From Escallonia rubra (taxonomy: Eukaryota; Streptophyta; Magnoliopsida; Escalloniales; Escalloniaceae), in the NCBI GenBank assembly GCA_033065855.1, contig JAVXUO010002106.1, forward strand, positions 64,501 through 128,500: a stretch of DNA of 64,000 nucleotides, given 5' to 3'. The notes beneath the pieces were generated by a model, which saw only the letters and a list, made by a program, of their open reading frames with translations, ran no database searches and was not told where the DNA came from. Each line of letters begins with the position of its first letter. The stretch's first letter is position 1. Shown here piece after piece: positions 24,229-36,606 of this stretch. Both the position numbers and the translations under genes were made by a program.

Positions 24229-25504
24229 GGGGAAAGTAGGGAATGACCCCCTCTACTATACACGTTGTGCGATTTGCCCCCCTCCACTTCAAACTTAAGC
24301 ATTAAACCCCCCCCCCCCCCTTCCCCCCCCACAGTTTAAGAAAATGGGCACCCGAGATGAACCCGTTAACAATAGCGTGAAATGACCAAAATACCCTTAT
24401 TTCTTTATTAGCTAATGACTCCTTAAACTATACACGGTGTGCAATTTCCCCCTCTTAAATTTAAATTACAATTTTTGCCCATGACCCTCCTCCTCTGGTC
24501 AACCCCGCTACAATTGGTGATTCACTGAGCACAACCACTGGTATTTTTCTCCTACCACCGGTGAGTTACAAAAAAAAAAAAGGGAATCGCGATTGCCGTT
24601 AGGATTAGCAACTAATTTGCAAATAAAGCTTTTAAAATGCTAGCTAAAATTAGAAGATTTGAAATCCTGATTTAAAAATTAGGATTTTGAAACCTTAAAA
24701 TTAGGGTTTTGAAACCCTAATTTTTGAATTAGGTGTTTGAAACCCTAATTCGAAAATTAGGGTTTCTCTTCTCCTTCTCCAAATTTGATCCCGCCGCCGG
24801 CAGCCCAAGTGTCCTCCTCACCCCACGCCACCGACAGACTCGCCACACCCCACCACGCCTGCGAGCCCCTGGGAAACCCACCCTACCATGCCGGCAGCCC
24901 TTTCTTTCTCTAAATCCCATTTCAAATTTTCAATTCAATTCAATGGATCACCTCGACGGGGAAGGGGAAGGGGAAGGGGAGGGCGGTCGCGGCGACGGGG
25001 AAGGGGAAGGGGGAGGCCGGTCGCGATGACGTGGAAAGGGGAAGGGGAAGGGCGGTCGCTGCGACGGGGAAGGGGAAGGGGAAGGGGAGGCCGGTCGCGG
25101 CGACGGGGAAGGGGAAGGGGATGGGCGGTCGCTGCGACGGGGAAGGGGGAGGCCCGTCGCGGCGACGGGGAAGAGGGAGGCAGACGGGGAGATGAAGGGG
25201 TGCGATGGTCGGGGGAGTTGACAGAATTGGGTTGGGGGACAGGGGGGTTGGGTGGCGGGGGGGGGGGGGGTGGGTGGTTAGAATTAGGGTTTTTTCTGAT
25301 TTTCTTTTCTAAAAGATCACAAACGTCATTTACAAAAAAAAATCGTTAGTCAACACGCGCTGTTATATTTAACGGTTTCCGTCTAAAGTGCCCATTTTTT
25401 GTAACTGTGGGGGGGGGGGGGGAGGGTTTAGTGCTTAAGTTTGAAGTGGAGGGGGGCAAATCGCACAATGTGTATAGTAGAGGGGGTCATTCCATACTTT
25501 CCCC
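24229..25504. mobile_element. MULE-5, non-autonomous Mutator-like element
   Basis: The element is 1,276 bp with inverted ends GGGGAAAGTAGGGAATGACC and its reverse, about 150 bp long. A perfect 9-bp duplication CATTTGTAA lies at 24220-24228 and 25505-25513. Both arms contain homopolymer C/G runs (about 24308-24330 and 25411-25424). The core has several AATTAGGGTTT-type repeats (24660-24770) and a GGGGAAGGGGAAGGGGA minisatellite with CGGTCGCGGCGAC spacers (24955-25190). The Gly/Arg-rich open frames there are repeat artefacts. No transposase is present. Confidence 0.88.
24955..25190. repeat. G-rich minisatellite inside MULE-5
   Basis: Tandem GGGGAAG runs alternate with (C/G)GGTCGC(G/T)GCGACG. 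Closely spaced G4 runs give strong potential for G-quadruplex folding on the plus strand. Confidence 0.8.
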
Positions 25505-25513
25505 CATTTGTAA

Positions 25514-26028
25514 ATGGAGGAATAGGACAACAAAGATAAAGGAAACTGTAAATGTTGAGACGTGGGGATAGATAGAGTTTTTAGGAATAGTGGGGTGTGG
25601 GAAGTTTGTAGGGGAAGTGAAGATCCAATAGTAATTTAACATTATTTTTTATTTAGTAAAATAGGAAAATTCTAAAATATAGGATTTAAGGTTTGTTGTT
25701 CATTAAGGGTGTGTTTGGATATAGGATTTGAAATGGGGATTTGACTTTGGTAGGGTATTTGTAAATCCTTTGGACAAAATATCTTGTTTGGATAGTTCAC
25801 AAGGGAATTTTTGAAATTTCGAAGTGATTTGAACTGTGAATTTGGGGTCACCAAATCCACAGTTCAAATAACTAGTCTGAACTAGTTATTTGTCAAATCC
25901 ACACCAATCAGTTACAAACCCACAATAACTAGTTTCCTATTTTTTAGGAATCTTGCCTCCTACCTTTTTTAACAACCTTTTTTAACTACCTTTTCTATCA
26001 TTTTGAAATTCCTCGATTCACACACACA

Positions 26029-26031
<3 letters not shown>
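25514..26031. other. Spacer with MITE-like sequence
   Basis: From about 25706 the sequence reads GGGTGTGTTTGGATATAGGA, a style seen in hAT-type MITEs, and a palindrome CAAATAACTAGT with its reverse is centred near 25880. A clear partner end and target duplication were not found. No gene was seen. Confidence 0.35.

Positions 26032-26098
<67 letters not shown>
26032..26098. repeat. (TA)n microsatellite, left segment
   Basis: A 67-bp uninterrupted TA tract, preceded by a short CA tract. It is interpreted as the left part of one microsatellite later split by MULE-6 and MULE-7. Confidence 0.95.
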
Positions 26099-26100
<2 letters not shown>

Positions 26101-27925
26101 GGAAAGCGAATATAAGGCTAGCCTCACGCAAGTTGCGTGAGGCTAGCCACAAAAACTACGTAGTTTCGTTAAAAAAAAAAAGAGCTCAGTATTGTGCTTT
26201 TATTTTCCTGTTTTTCTGTCCCGCTGTTTCTCTCTCCCTTCCCCCTGTTTCCTCTCATCTCCTCCCCGTTTTCTGTCGCAGCAGCCCGCAGGCCCTACCC
26301 ACCGCATCCACCATCCAAGCGGGCACACCCTGCCCGCCCCGGCGTCAACCTTCCTGAACCAGCCAACATCACGCCCACCAACACCCATCCTCCTGTCGCG
26401 ACAGTGCGCCACCAACACCACAGACCAACGCCACAGTTTCCCTCTCGTCTCCTCCCCCTTTTCTCTGTTGCAGGCCCTCCCAACCGCAGCCACCATCAAA
26501 GCCGCCGCAAACGTTCATGCGCCTGCGTCAACCTTCCTGCCCAGGCCAACATCACGCCCACCAACACCCATCCTCCTGCCGCGACAGTGCACCACCAACA
26601 CCACAGACTAACGCCACAGTTTCCCTCTCATCTCCTCCCACCGCAGCCACCCATCTTCCATCGCCGGTCGCCGTAGACCAACAACCTTCCATCTCCGGCC
26701 ATCATATATATCCATTCTTGCAGCAAACATTCTCTACCGCCCACTGCCTCCACAGTTTCCACTCCCCACGAGCAACCCACCGTGTAAGGTACGCGTAGAA
26801 TCAAGCTAAGTTGTTATTATCTGATGGGTACATGGTGTATCAAGGACCCCGAGCGAAAGTTGTGGAGTTCTTTGAGTCGTTAAGTTTTCAGCTTCCCTGT
26901 TGCAGATTTTCTTCAAGAGGTTTTTATCATTTGATGAGCTTTCTATCTCTTCCTCATTTAAATTGACCAGGCAAGGCCCAACTCGTTATGTTTCTAGGTT
27001 ATATCAAAAAAGGATCAAGCACAATACTGGACGGACTCTTTAAAACCATATGCTTTCCTTCCTGTATCAAAAGTTGATGAAGCTTTTATAAATTCGAAAT
27101 ATGGAAGTTCTTTGAAGTCCTCTATTTCTGTTCCATATGATAAATGCAACAGTCATCCTTCTGCTTTATCTAGAACCAAGTTTGCTATATCAAAATGGGA
27201 GCCTTTTAGAACATGCTTTACCAGAGAATGGTTTCTGATTAACAAACACAGTTTTCTTTATATTTTCAGAACATGCCAGGTTAGTTTTACGTTGCTACTT
27301 GATTCTTTTGATGCTTCTAGGTTAGGATTTCATTTACCATATAATCATCTTTACTGATGTGCAGGATAGCAAAATCTGTAATTCTAGGAGAATTTATAGC
27401 TATATGTAGTTGACTTGAATAGTTACATCTCGATCAATTTCAACTATATATAGTTTTCGCAGTCACTTGATGGATGCATTCTGGATCTCTACTATTGCAT
27501 GGAACTCATCATGTCTATGGTGTCTCTTATCAGTTTGATTTTTGCATATGGATACATGTAATACATTCCTTTTACGTATTGTACAGGTTGCCTTTGTCGG
27601 ATCTGTCACATGCACAATGTTTTTACGAACAAGACAAAATCATATAGATGCGATAAATGGCAACCTGTATCTTTCTTGTTTGTTTTTTGGACCGGTGCAT
27701 ATGATGTTCAATTGATTTTCTGAGCTACCTATTACAATATTTCGATTACCAGTATTTTATGCTTATCTCGCTGATTTTTGTAAGTTAATACTTACATGTT
27801 TTTTGTTGAACGCTTGTGTCGGCAGGTAACCCAGCAAAGTTCATGAGAAAGCTAACTGATGAAGAAATAGCTTTCCTCTCCCAGTCAAGCCACAAATTAT
27901 ATGAGTTTAGCTCAGGTTCAATTAC

Positions 27926-30417
27926 ATGACTCATAGTAGAAGCACACCGATGGGTTCACACAGTTTTCAGTTGATTGAGGAAATTGATGTTGTCGAAGGT
28001 TTGACTGATTTTGATATTCTTGATACTCATGTCGGTGATGAACCTAGGGTAGATGATGTTTATGATCTTTCACAATGTGATGACGAGGTTAGAACGCCTA
28101 GAGAAAATGAAGGTTATGAAAATTTTGACAATGATAGTCAACCGATAGATGGAAAAACATTTAATACGCTGGAAGCAGCATATGACTTCTACAATCGGTA
28201 TGCTCTTTTAAATGGTTTCGGTACTCGCAAACACAATGCACATAAGATTAGGGCCACGGGTGCAATTTTTAGGAGACAATTTGTGTGCAATAAGGAGGGC
28301 TTCAAGAAAGTGGATGACAAGAGACCGAATGTGAACGAAAAAAGGCGTAGGGACTTGAGAACCGGTTGTGAAGCGATGATGCAAGTTACATTGTCAAAGA
28401 TGCTTGGAGTGTGGGTTGTCGACAAGTTTCAAGATGTTCATAACCATCCTCTCACTACTACTCCATCAAAGGTAATCAAGCATCGTTCTCACAGTAAGTA
28501 CCATCGTACAAACGTATGTAAGTCTCTAGTATCTGACCTTAACCATGAGGGCCTGAAAGCTTCTCAGATTACTAGGGTTGTGAATGTGATGAAGCCCAGC
28601 GAAGAAGCTGACGTAACTCCAAGACAATGTTAGATTATTATACGCACTGAAAGGAAAAATTAATGTGGGGAAAAAATGTTATGAGATTATTAAACATTTC
28701 CAAGAAAAGACCACATTGGATGATAATTATTATTTTGCTGTGGATTTAGCTAGAGATGGTTCTCTCAGAAGTATTTTTGAGCAGATGGAAGGTCAAGGCA
28801 TCATATGCACAATTTGGCGATGTTGTATTTGAGGTGACTTACATGACTAACAAATTTAGGATGCCATTTGCTCCGTTTGTTGGAGTAAACCACCACCGCC
28901 AGTCTTTGTTGTTTGGAGCTGCATTGTTGGAGGATGAGACAGAGGCAACATTTGTGTGGTTGTTTGAACATTTTTTGCGTTGCATGTTTGAGAGGCCCCC
29001 GATTGCAATCATCACTGACCAAGATGGAGCAATGAGAAATGCAATTGCAAAAGTGTTTCCAAGTACGCGGCATCGTTTTTGCGCATGGCACATTAACAAG
29101 CACGTCATGGAACATCTACAACCTTTGCGATCCCGTTATGATGACTTTCATGAAGTCCATAGTAACTGGACAAAAACTCGAACTATTGAAGATTTTGAGG
29201 CCAGATGGATAAATTTGAATGACATGTATGAATTAAAAGAAAATTGGTGGATTCAAAATATGTACAACCTACGTGCACATTGGGCAAAGCCTTTTCTCAA
29301 AGATACTTTTTTCGCTGGCATGACCACGAGTGGACGAAGTGAAAGCATACATTCATTTTTTGACGGGTATGTGAATTCTAATACCATGTTGAATGAGTTT
29401 GTTGTGAAATATGACAATGCAGTTTATAATCAAAGGTATGCCGAGGAAGATGAAGACTATAAGACAATAAATTCAAGAGAAGTCTTATCATCTGATCATC
29501 CAATTGAAGCAAGAGCCGAAGAATGCTATACTTGTAGCATGCTTGAGATCTTCAAGAAAGAATGGAATGCTAGTGTTAGCTGTTTGCACATAACATTGAG
29601 TAAGGAACCTGGCGTCACAAGGTACAAGGTGGGTTTGATAACTGTTGATAAAGAGAAATGGCGAACAGTTCGCTATTATTCGTCAGAAAGTGTTAAAGCT
29701 ATTTGTTCGTGTGCTAAGTTTGAGACGGCGGGAATATTATGCAAGCATATCCTTTATATATTGAAGAAAAAGAAAATAAATGATCTTCCTGAATATTTCA
29801 TTTTTCCTAGGTGGACAATTCATGCTCGGTATAAGGTGGGAGATGTTGGTGATCGAATGGACGAGATCGGTAGGCATTCAACTGAAAAGGGAGTAAGCCT
29901 TTTAACGTTGTGGTATGTTCGAGCAAAGTTTTCAAAAGCAATAGATAATGGAAGAAATTGCCCTTAAAAAATACGTGAGATTGATGCATGGCTTAGTAGC
30001 TTCTTAGAAAAGCAAGCTGCGAGAAACAATGTGGAGAAACTTGTTGGTGACAAAATGGTTAGTCAAGTTGGTTCAAGTACATGTGTTTCTCAAATGGAAA
30101 GTATAAATCAGATTTCTATACGTGACCTTGCTGCCCCTATTAAGACCAAGGGGCACCCAAAGGTTGCTACTAGGTTAAAATATTCTAATGAATTGGCAAA
30201 GGAAGAAAAGAAACAAAGAACTTGTGCATATTGTCATGGGAAAGGCCATTACCGAACTGGTTGTGCTAAGCGAAAGGTATATTTTGAAATCAACTCCACA
30301 TACTACTTTATTTTTCAATGTAATATTATGTTGTGTGAATCATTTGAGAGATGTATACTAACTTATAAACGTGCATGATCTCAGAGAGATGAAGGAGAGG
30401 GCAATTTTGTTCAATAG
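27926..30417 (+). pseudogene. MULE-6 transposase (FAR1 DNA-binding, MULE, SWIM and CCHC domains), damaged
   Basis: The first segment (27926-28633) holds a FAR1-type DNA-binding domain at about residues 72-175 (AAYDFYNRYALLNGFG through DVHNHPL). The second (28756-29967) holds the MULE transposase domain (MPFAPFVGVNHH, ITDQDGAMRNAI, CAWHINKH), ending with a SWIM finger CSC...CKHIL. The third (30031-30276) carries a CCHC knuckle (CAYCHGKGHYRTGC), with a likely GT-AG intron 30277-30384 before a short last exon ending at 30417. Frame breaks lie between 28620 and 28800, and a stop at about 29965 separates the last two parts. The position normally holding the first catalytic Asp (TFDTTY in relatives) reads VVFEVTY. 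FAR1-type MULEs are the source of plant FHY3/FAR1 factors. One ambiguous base is at 30438. Confidence 0.85.
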
Positions 30418-31158
30418 CTGCAGATTTGCGTAAGATTNGATTTAACATTATTATTTTTTGACGTTGTTCATCCACTCTTCCTGCTTCTTTGTTGACATAA
30501 CCTATTACTCTTGTTTGTATGTAGGACCAGTGCAAGAAAGGAGTTTGCTTACATTCTGAATAGGCGTTGTAGACATGCAAATTCAATTGCCAGGGAATTA
30601 TGTGGAGAGACTAAGTTTAGTTTTGGACTATTCATTGTTTTTTACTTTCTTGATTATGGATATTTGTTGCTTATTAAGAGTTGATGATTTGTTGAATCAA
30701 GAGTGTCAAGGATTAACTCTACACTGATTGGGGTTTTCTTAGCGTACATATTTACACAGTGTCTTGTTATTCAATATGGTTGCAGACAAAAATAAAAAAA
30801 ACATGTCCTAATTTTGACATTTTGGAGATGTGTTCAATACAATTTCAGTTCGGATTTGCAAGGTCTATTCGTATCAATTATGTCTATGTTATAAGATTCA
30901 CATTTTGGCACCTTCATTTTTTATTAATCTTTTTTACGAATACTGTTGCATTTTATTTGGTAAAATCTTTAATCCTACTTTTTACACTATAAGTAGAACT
31001 CACTCGTTCAAACTTCAAACAACAAACTGTTATTGCAATAGAAACAAAATTTTATACAACATTTAAAGAAGTTATTGCAAAATTTCGCTATTAACATGGT
31101 CTGAAACTTCTTTAAATGACGTTACTGCTTGAACAAATGCAAGTTCAGCTTTGTCCAA

Positions 31159-31655
31159 TTATTTTCTTGCAAGTCTATTTCGACCCAATTCATTGCAAAC
31201 CCATCCTTTCTTTTTAGCCACAGATTGCAGTTCCAAGGAACCAGTAGGCTGCCCGCCCAATGCTGTTCTAGCTTCTTCGTAACAGCTTAACGTAGTTGAG
31301 AGATTCAAATCAGCATCTTCAATCATAGAACCCCGAAGGTACTTGAATATACCACCACTTTTTGCCTTCACTTCTCTCGGAGCAGTTACAGCAACTGTGA
31401 ATTCTGGATTATGCATTTCCATAGGACACTCAACTCTTAGGCTAGCTGCCCAGGACTTTTTGCCAGCATCAGTCCTTTTACCAAAAGTTTCTTCTAGGGG
31501 GTCAATTGTATTGTGCTTCAGGTATGCAAGTTCAGAGCTGGTTCCATCTTCCCCTTTCTGATGAACATGAAGCTCTTCAGGGTTTGCAAATTGCATAGGG
31601 GAAATGCCTTTGGCATATATGTTATCGTCAATTTTATAAAAATTGACGGAAACCT
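31159..31655 (-). other. Coding-like segment of unknown origin in MULE-6
   Basis: The minus strand reads an uninterrupted, compositionally normal protein-like stretch of about 165 residues (for example NPEELHVHQKGEDG, MHNPEFTVAVTAPREV, GIFKYLRGSMIEDADLN). It is not a shadow of the transposase and not low-complexity. I do not recognise the family. It lies on the same strand as, and about 170 bp downstream of, the captured SEC6 exon, so it may be another captured host fragment or part of a chimeric gene. Confidence 0.5.
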
Positions 31656-31822
31656 TGCCACATCATTTTAGAATGTAGCGCTTTGATGTTGCAATTCACA
31701 TGTTTTTACGTTTCAATTGCAATTCCCTTAAAGCAAAAACACCAATCATCAGCTCAGAATCGGGGTTGGATATGCATAATTACATAAAACCAGAGATAGA
31801 CGCAGTATCACAAAAAGCATAC

Positions 31823-31950
31823 CTGCTGGCGAGCAATGTAATCGCATTGATCGAAGCAATGGACTGTAAGAGCTCGGGAAGTGCTAACAGCTTCGCCACA
31901 TCCCGAATCGCCGCCTCCTTAGCTTCGACGCCGAGATCTTCAACCATCAT
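31823..31950 (-). pseudogene. Captured first exon of exocyst subunit SEC6
   Basis: On the minus strand the frame opens ATG ATG and reads VEDLGVEAKEAAIRDVAKL, then LPELLQSIASI. This is the conserved N-terminus of plant SEC6, an exocyst subunit tethering secretory vesicles at the plasma membrane. Near the end one base appears to be missing (ADYIARQQ is read only in a shifted frame). The segment finishes CAGCAG followed by GTATGC, a natural exon/intron border. The rest of SEC6 is absent. It sits just inside the right arm of MULE-6, as in Pack-MULE captures. Identification is from memory of the sequence but is distinctive. Confidence 0.75.
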
Positions 31951-32578
31951 CTTGTATAAAGTTATAATCTACTCCAAGAAATCAATCTTATGTGAAATCA
32001 ATCTACTGTGCAGAACTGGAAACTTGAGCACCATGATTTGGCGGAAATGGCAGTGTTGTGGCGGTGATAGGTTTGACTGATTGTGGCTTTCATCTGTGGT
32101 GTTGGCGATGTACTGTCGCGGCAGGAGGATGGGTGTCGGTGAGAGTGATGTTGGCCGGTGCAGGACGGTTGACAGTAGCCGGCGAAGGAAGGTTGCGACA
32201 GGAATGGCTGTTTACGGCGGCGGCGACGGAAGGTTGGTGGTCTACGGTGGAAGGTTGGGGAATTGATGACGGTTAGCCTGTTACAGTTTCGGCAGGATGT
32301 TGAGGCGTGATGTTGGCTGGTGCAGGGAGGTTGACGCCGGCGCAGGAAGGTTGTGGCGCGTTTCATGGTGGGTGGGGTTGGTAGGGCCTGCGGGCTGCAA
32401 CAGAAAAAGGGGAGGAGATGAGAGGAAACAAGGGAAATGGAGAGAGAAACAACGGGACAGAAAAACAGGAAAAAAAAAAGCACAATACAGAGCTCTTTTT
32501 TTTTTTAACGAAACTACGTAGTTTTTGCCGCTAGCCTCACGCAACTTGTGCGAGGCTAGCCTTATATTCGCTTTCCTC

Positions 32579-32604
32579 TATATATATATATATATATATA
32601 TATA
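32579..32604. repeat. (TA)n microsatellite, middle segment
   Basis: A 26-bp TA tract is the only sequence between MULE-6 and MULE-7. Confidence 0.95.
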
Positions 32605-33489
32605 GGGGCGGATCCTCACCCACTAGTGGATGTTATCCACCGAACCGCAACATCTTGTTGCGGTTCGGTGGAATTGAATTTTTTTTTTACACCCACCCAC
32701 CCACCTTTTTGTTTCTTTTTTCCGTGGCCCCCCACCCCCCCCTTCCCTTTTTTCTTTCTTTTCTTTTTCTGTGGCCCCACCCCCTCCCCAAACCGCAACA
32801 AGAAGTTGCGGTTCTCCTTTTTCTTCTTTTTTCCATGGGCCCCCACCCCCACCCCCGAACCGCAACTACTCCTTGTTGTGGTTCTCTGTTTATGGCCCCC
32901 CACCCCCGGTTCCTTTTTTGTTTTGTTTTCTTTTGCGTGAACTTTTTTTATGTGTACTTTGTTGTTCCTTTTTTGTTTTTCTACATGTATTTTCTTTGTG
33001 TCCCCCACCCCCAACAACACTTTGCCCCTTCCCAACGACACTTGTCTTCTCCTTACTTGCCCCCCACCAATAGAGAAAGAGAGAAAGAAAACCCGTGAGT
33101 CTGTGATGTTCAGACTCACGGGTCTTCTTTCTTCTCTTTCCCTCGCTTTTCTCTCTTTATAATCCGTTCTCCCTAATTCTTTCTGGACAGAACCCTCTCT
33201 TTCACTCTACATCATCTTTCCCAACTCTTTCTTCTATCTTCTTCATACTCCAAAGATTATCTGCATAATCTTCACGATAACATAAACAAAAATATTCTAC
33301 GGTCAAAAATTGGTGGATAACCGCTACAAGATTAAAACAAGTAAGTATTTCGACTTTTCTTATAATTCATTGTTAATTTCAAATTGTTCTTACCATAATT
33401 GTTCTTACCAGTAGATTGCTTAAATTGTGTTATGCTTACATTGGTCTTACCATAATCTCAAATTCGTGTTTTTTAGAGTTTAAAATTAT

Positions 33490-35180
33490 GGATTGAACTA
33501 GCTTTTGGGTTATGTGTTTAATGTGAATACGAAACGTAACTGTCACTAAAGGTGAAAACTTAATTAGACAGTTTTTCACAAATTTAAAACAAATATCTAG
33601 AGCTAGATTTTGCCAAAGTGCAAAACAGAGACCCTAGTTAGTTTTAAAATATATGTATCAGGAAAAATTTCATATTTTTCCAAAGACGGGAATGGGGTTA
33701 ACTGATATGCGCAACCTTGTAACTTTGCAGTGTAATTTAAAATATCAAGCTAGCGCGATTTCACGCGAAACTTTTATGAGAACCCTAGAATGTTGGGAAG
33801 TTCCATTTCCCAGGAATTTGGGCCATTCCAAAGCCGTTAGCTATTTTTTTGGTCGAACGGACTTTTAAGCGCTCGATTCGGACACCGGTTCAGGATTTTT
33901 GGGCAAAACTTTTGTAAAATATTTTTAGATCAAGAATAAATTCAGGAAGCTTAAAATAGCATTTTACTGTTTTCTTTGGAGATTTTCTGAAACCAGGGGT
34001 GTTTTGGTAATTTGCCACCCCAAGAGGGGTGTTTTGGTAATTTTCCTGACAAAGTTTTTCAAAGGACTTGTTAGTCTAGAAATGTAATTACAACACCTGA
34101 AATGTTGTTTTTTTAGTGTGCATACGAAACGTAACTGTCGCTAAAGGTGAAAACTTAATTAGACAGTTTTTCACGAATTTTAAAAAAATAGCTAGAGCTA
34201 GATTTTGCCAAAGTGAAAAACAAAGACCCTAGTTATTTTTAAAATATTTGTATCAGGAAAACAATTCATATTTTTCGAAAGATAGGAAAGGGGTTAACTG
34301 ATACGCGCAACCTTGTAACTTTGCAGTGTAATTTAAAATATCAAGCTAGCGCGATTTCGCGCAAAACTTTTATGAGAACCCTAGGATGTTGGGAAGTTCC
34401 ATTTCCCAGGAATTCGGGCCATTCCGAAGCCGTTACTTATATTTTTGGCCGAACGGGCTTTTAAGCGCTCGATCCGGACACTGGTTCGGGATTTTTTGGC
34501 AAAACTTTTGTAAAATGCTTTTTAGATCAAGAATAAATTCAGGAAGCTTAAAATAGAATTTTAAATCACTTTTGAGATTTTCTGAAGCCAGGGGTGTTTT
34601 GGTAATTTGCCACCCCGAGAGGGGTGTTTTGGTAATTTGCCACCCCGAGAGGGGTGTTTTGGTAATTTTCCCGACAAAGGTTTTTCAAAGGACTTGTTAG
34701 TCCAGAAATATAATTACAACACCTGAAATATTGTTTTGAAGCTGATTGCGGGGCGTTAGGGTGACAATGAATCACCGAGGGCATTTCGGTAATTTGTCGC
34801 TTAGCAGGGGTATTTTGGTAATTTAACATTGTAAAATTTTTTCGACTTACTTTTAGTTCGGGAAAGGGTGTAAGACACCCGGAAATTTATTTTAAAGAAT
34901 GAATTCAGGAAGCTTAAAATCCCGTTTCAAAGTACTTTTGAGATTTTATGATAGAAGGGGGCATTTTGGTAATTCGCCTTCCGAGAGGGGTATTTTGGTA
35001 ATTTTACAGTGTTAAGGTTTCAAAAGACTTCTTAATCCAGAAATGTAAGCAAAGCACCTGAAAGTTTGTTTTGAGCTGATTTGGGGCATTAGGGTGATAA
35101 TGAACCCCCGGGGGCATTTCGGTAATTTGCCGCTCATCTGGGGCTATTTTGGTAATTTTACATTACACAAATTTTTCGAA
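33490..35180. repeat. ~600-bp direct repeats in the MULE-7 left arm
   Basis: Two long direct copies (about 33525-34110 and 34125-34740) share ACGAAACGTAACTGTC, TAGAGCTAGATTTTGCCAAA and TCAGGAAGCTTAAAATAG. A shorter third part follows to about 35180. Each ends in tandem ~30-bp units containing GGGGTGTTTTGGTAATTTGC. Confidence 0.85.
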
Positions 35181-35271
35181 AGACTTTTAAATAATTTTTA
35201 TTGTTCTTTTATTTAATTATATGACTTGTTGAGAATGATATAATTTTGATTTTTTAGATTTCAATATAAAT

Positions 35272-36606
35272 ATGGATGCAACTGGAAGAAATATTTTTTG
35301 TAAAGATTCTGATCCACCTTACTTGGGTTAAGTTTTTCAAAGACTGGACGAATTTGAAGCATATTATAGAGCATATTCGAAGACGATAGGTTTCGGCATT
35401 GGAATTAAGACGACTAGAAAACGGGCGAATACAGATCAAATTTGTGAAAGACTATTTGAGTGTCATAGAGGAGCATCGCATGTACCCCCGGTTGTTCGGA
35501 TCAGTGACAAAGGGTCATCAGGACAAAGAAAATGGGACACATTTCCAAGTACCGGCTACAAGGCCCATGTGTATGCAGTACAACGGAAAAAAGAAAATCA
35601 TTGGGTTGTGACGGGAGTGGATTTGAGCCATAATCATCAGTTGATGACCCCTAGTAAGATTGGTCAAATTCATCAGCACCGACAAATAGGCGCGGTACAC
35701 AGGGAACTGATATTTACAATGGCCGAGGCTAAAATTCCACCTTCTAAAATGATGGGATTTCTCTCAAGCCAGGCTGGGGGGATTGACAAGTTGAGTTTCA
35801 ACGCAGTTGACCTTCGAAATGAACTTCGTGTTCAGGAGAGAGTCTTTCGGTAAGAGTGATTCTCAAGCTACACTTGATATCTTTAGGAGCCTTCAGAGTG
35901 AGAATTCGGGGTTTTTCTACAGTCTCCGACTGGATGACGAGAACCATATTAGTACTATATTTTGGGCGGATGCCCGTTCTAGAGCTGCTTACCAAAATTT
36001 TGGGGATGTTGTGACGTTTGACACCACATATCGCACAAATAAGTACTCTATGCCTTTTGCTCCGTTCACCGGGGTGAACCACCACTATCAGTCAATCTTG
36101 TTTGGCTTTGCCCTGCTTAGGGATGAGACGGAGGAGTCATTTACGTGGTTATTTGAAACGTGGCTTAAAGCAATGTATCATATTCCTCCAAAGATCATCA
36201 TCACTGACCAAGATCTGGCAATGAAAAATGCAATCGCTAAGGTCCTGCCAGATACTCACCATGGCCTGTGCACATGGCACATAAGCAACTCGTAGCCCGA
36301 TCGGCTTCACAATGTCTATGCCTACCGTCCGACGTTCAAGACTGACTTTAATACATGTGTGAAGAAATCGTTGACGGTAGACGTGTTCGAGGAGAGGTGG
36401 GCCAAGTTAATGGATGACTACTCTTTGTCAAATCGTGAATGGTTACAATCCTTGTATGAGATCAAGAAACAGTTGATCGGTGCCTACACGAAGAAGTTTT
36501 TTGCAGTCGGAATGTCTACGACCTCGAGAAGCGAAGGTATGAAGTCATTCTTTGATGGGTACGTATGTCATTCTTCTAATATATCAGAGTTCGTACTAGA
36601 GATGCA
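35272..36606 (+). pseudogene. MULE-7 transposase (FAR1 plus MULE domains), broken and truncated
   Basis: After an acceptor-like TTTTTTAG the frame opens at 35272. A stop at 35329 precedes a FAR1 DNA-binding domain (FEAYYRAYSKTIGFGIGI through LSHNHQL). A frame change near 35850 leads into the MULE domain, with the first catalytic Asp intact (VVTFDTTYRTN), MPFAPFTGVNHHYQ and ITDQDLAMKNAI. A stop at 36293 interrupts it, and it continues to SRSEGMKSFFDGYV. At about 36606 it is cut by the antisense mobile-domain fragment, so the SWIM finger is missing. Non-functional. Confidence 0.82.

Larger units (their letters stand above)
26099..32578 (+). mobile_element. MULE-6, FAR1-type Mutator element with transposase and captured SEC6 exon
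   Basis: The element is about 6,480 bp and lies in a TA tract. Its ends read GGGGAAAGCGAATATAAGGC on the left and, reversed, GAGGAAAGCGAATATAAGGC on the right. The inverted arms run about 500-600 bp with increasing divergence. TATATATAT on each side is compatible with a 9-bp duplication but is uninformative in this context. Each terminus contains an inner palindrome built on GGCTAGCCTCACGCAA. It encodes a FAR1/SWIM transposase (27926-30417, damaged) and, on the other strand, a SEC6 first exon and an unidentified coding-like segment. Confidence 0.85.

Noticed and set aside
24888-25349. Gly/Arg-rich 153-codon open frame resembling an RGG protein
   Set aside because: Direct translation of the GGGGAAG minisatellite in MULE-5.
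26192-26798. Pro/Thr/His-rich open frames of up to 160 codons
   Set aside because: They lie in the C-rich left arm of MULE-6 and several frames are open together.
32616-33119. Open frames of up to 167 codons on both strands
   Set aside because: Repeats of polypyrimidine and CCCACC DNA in the MULE-7 left arm.
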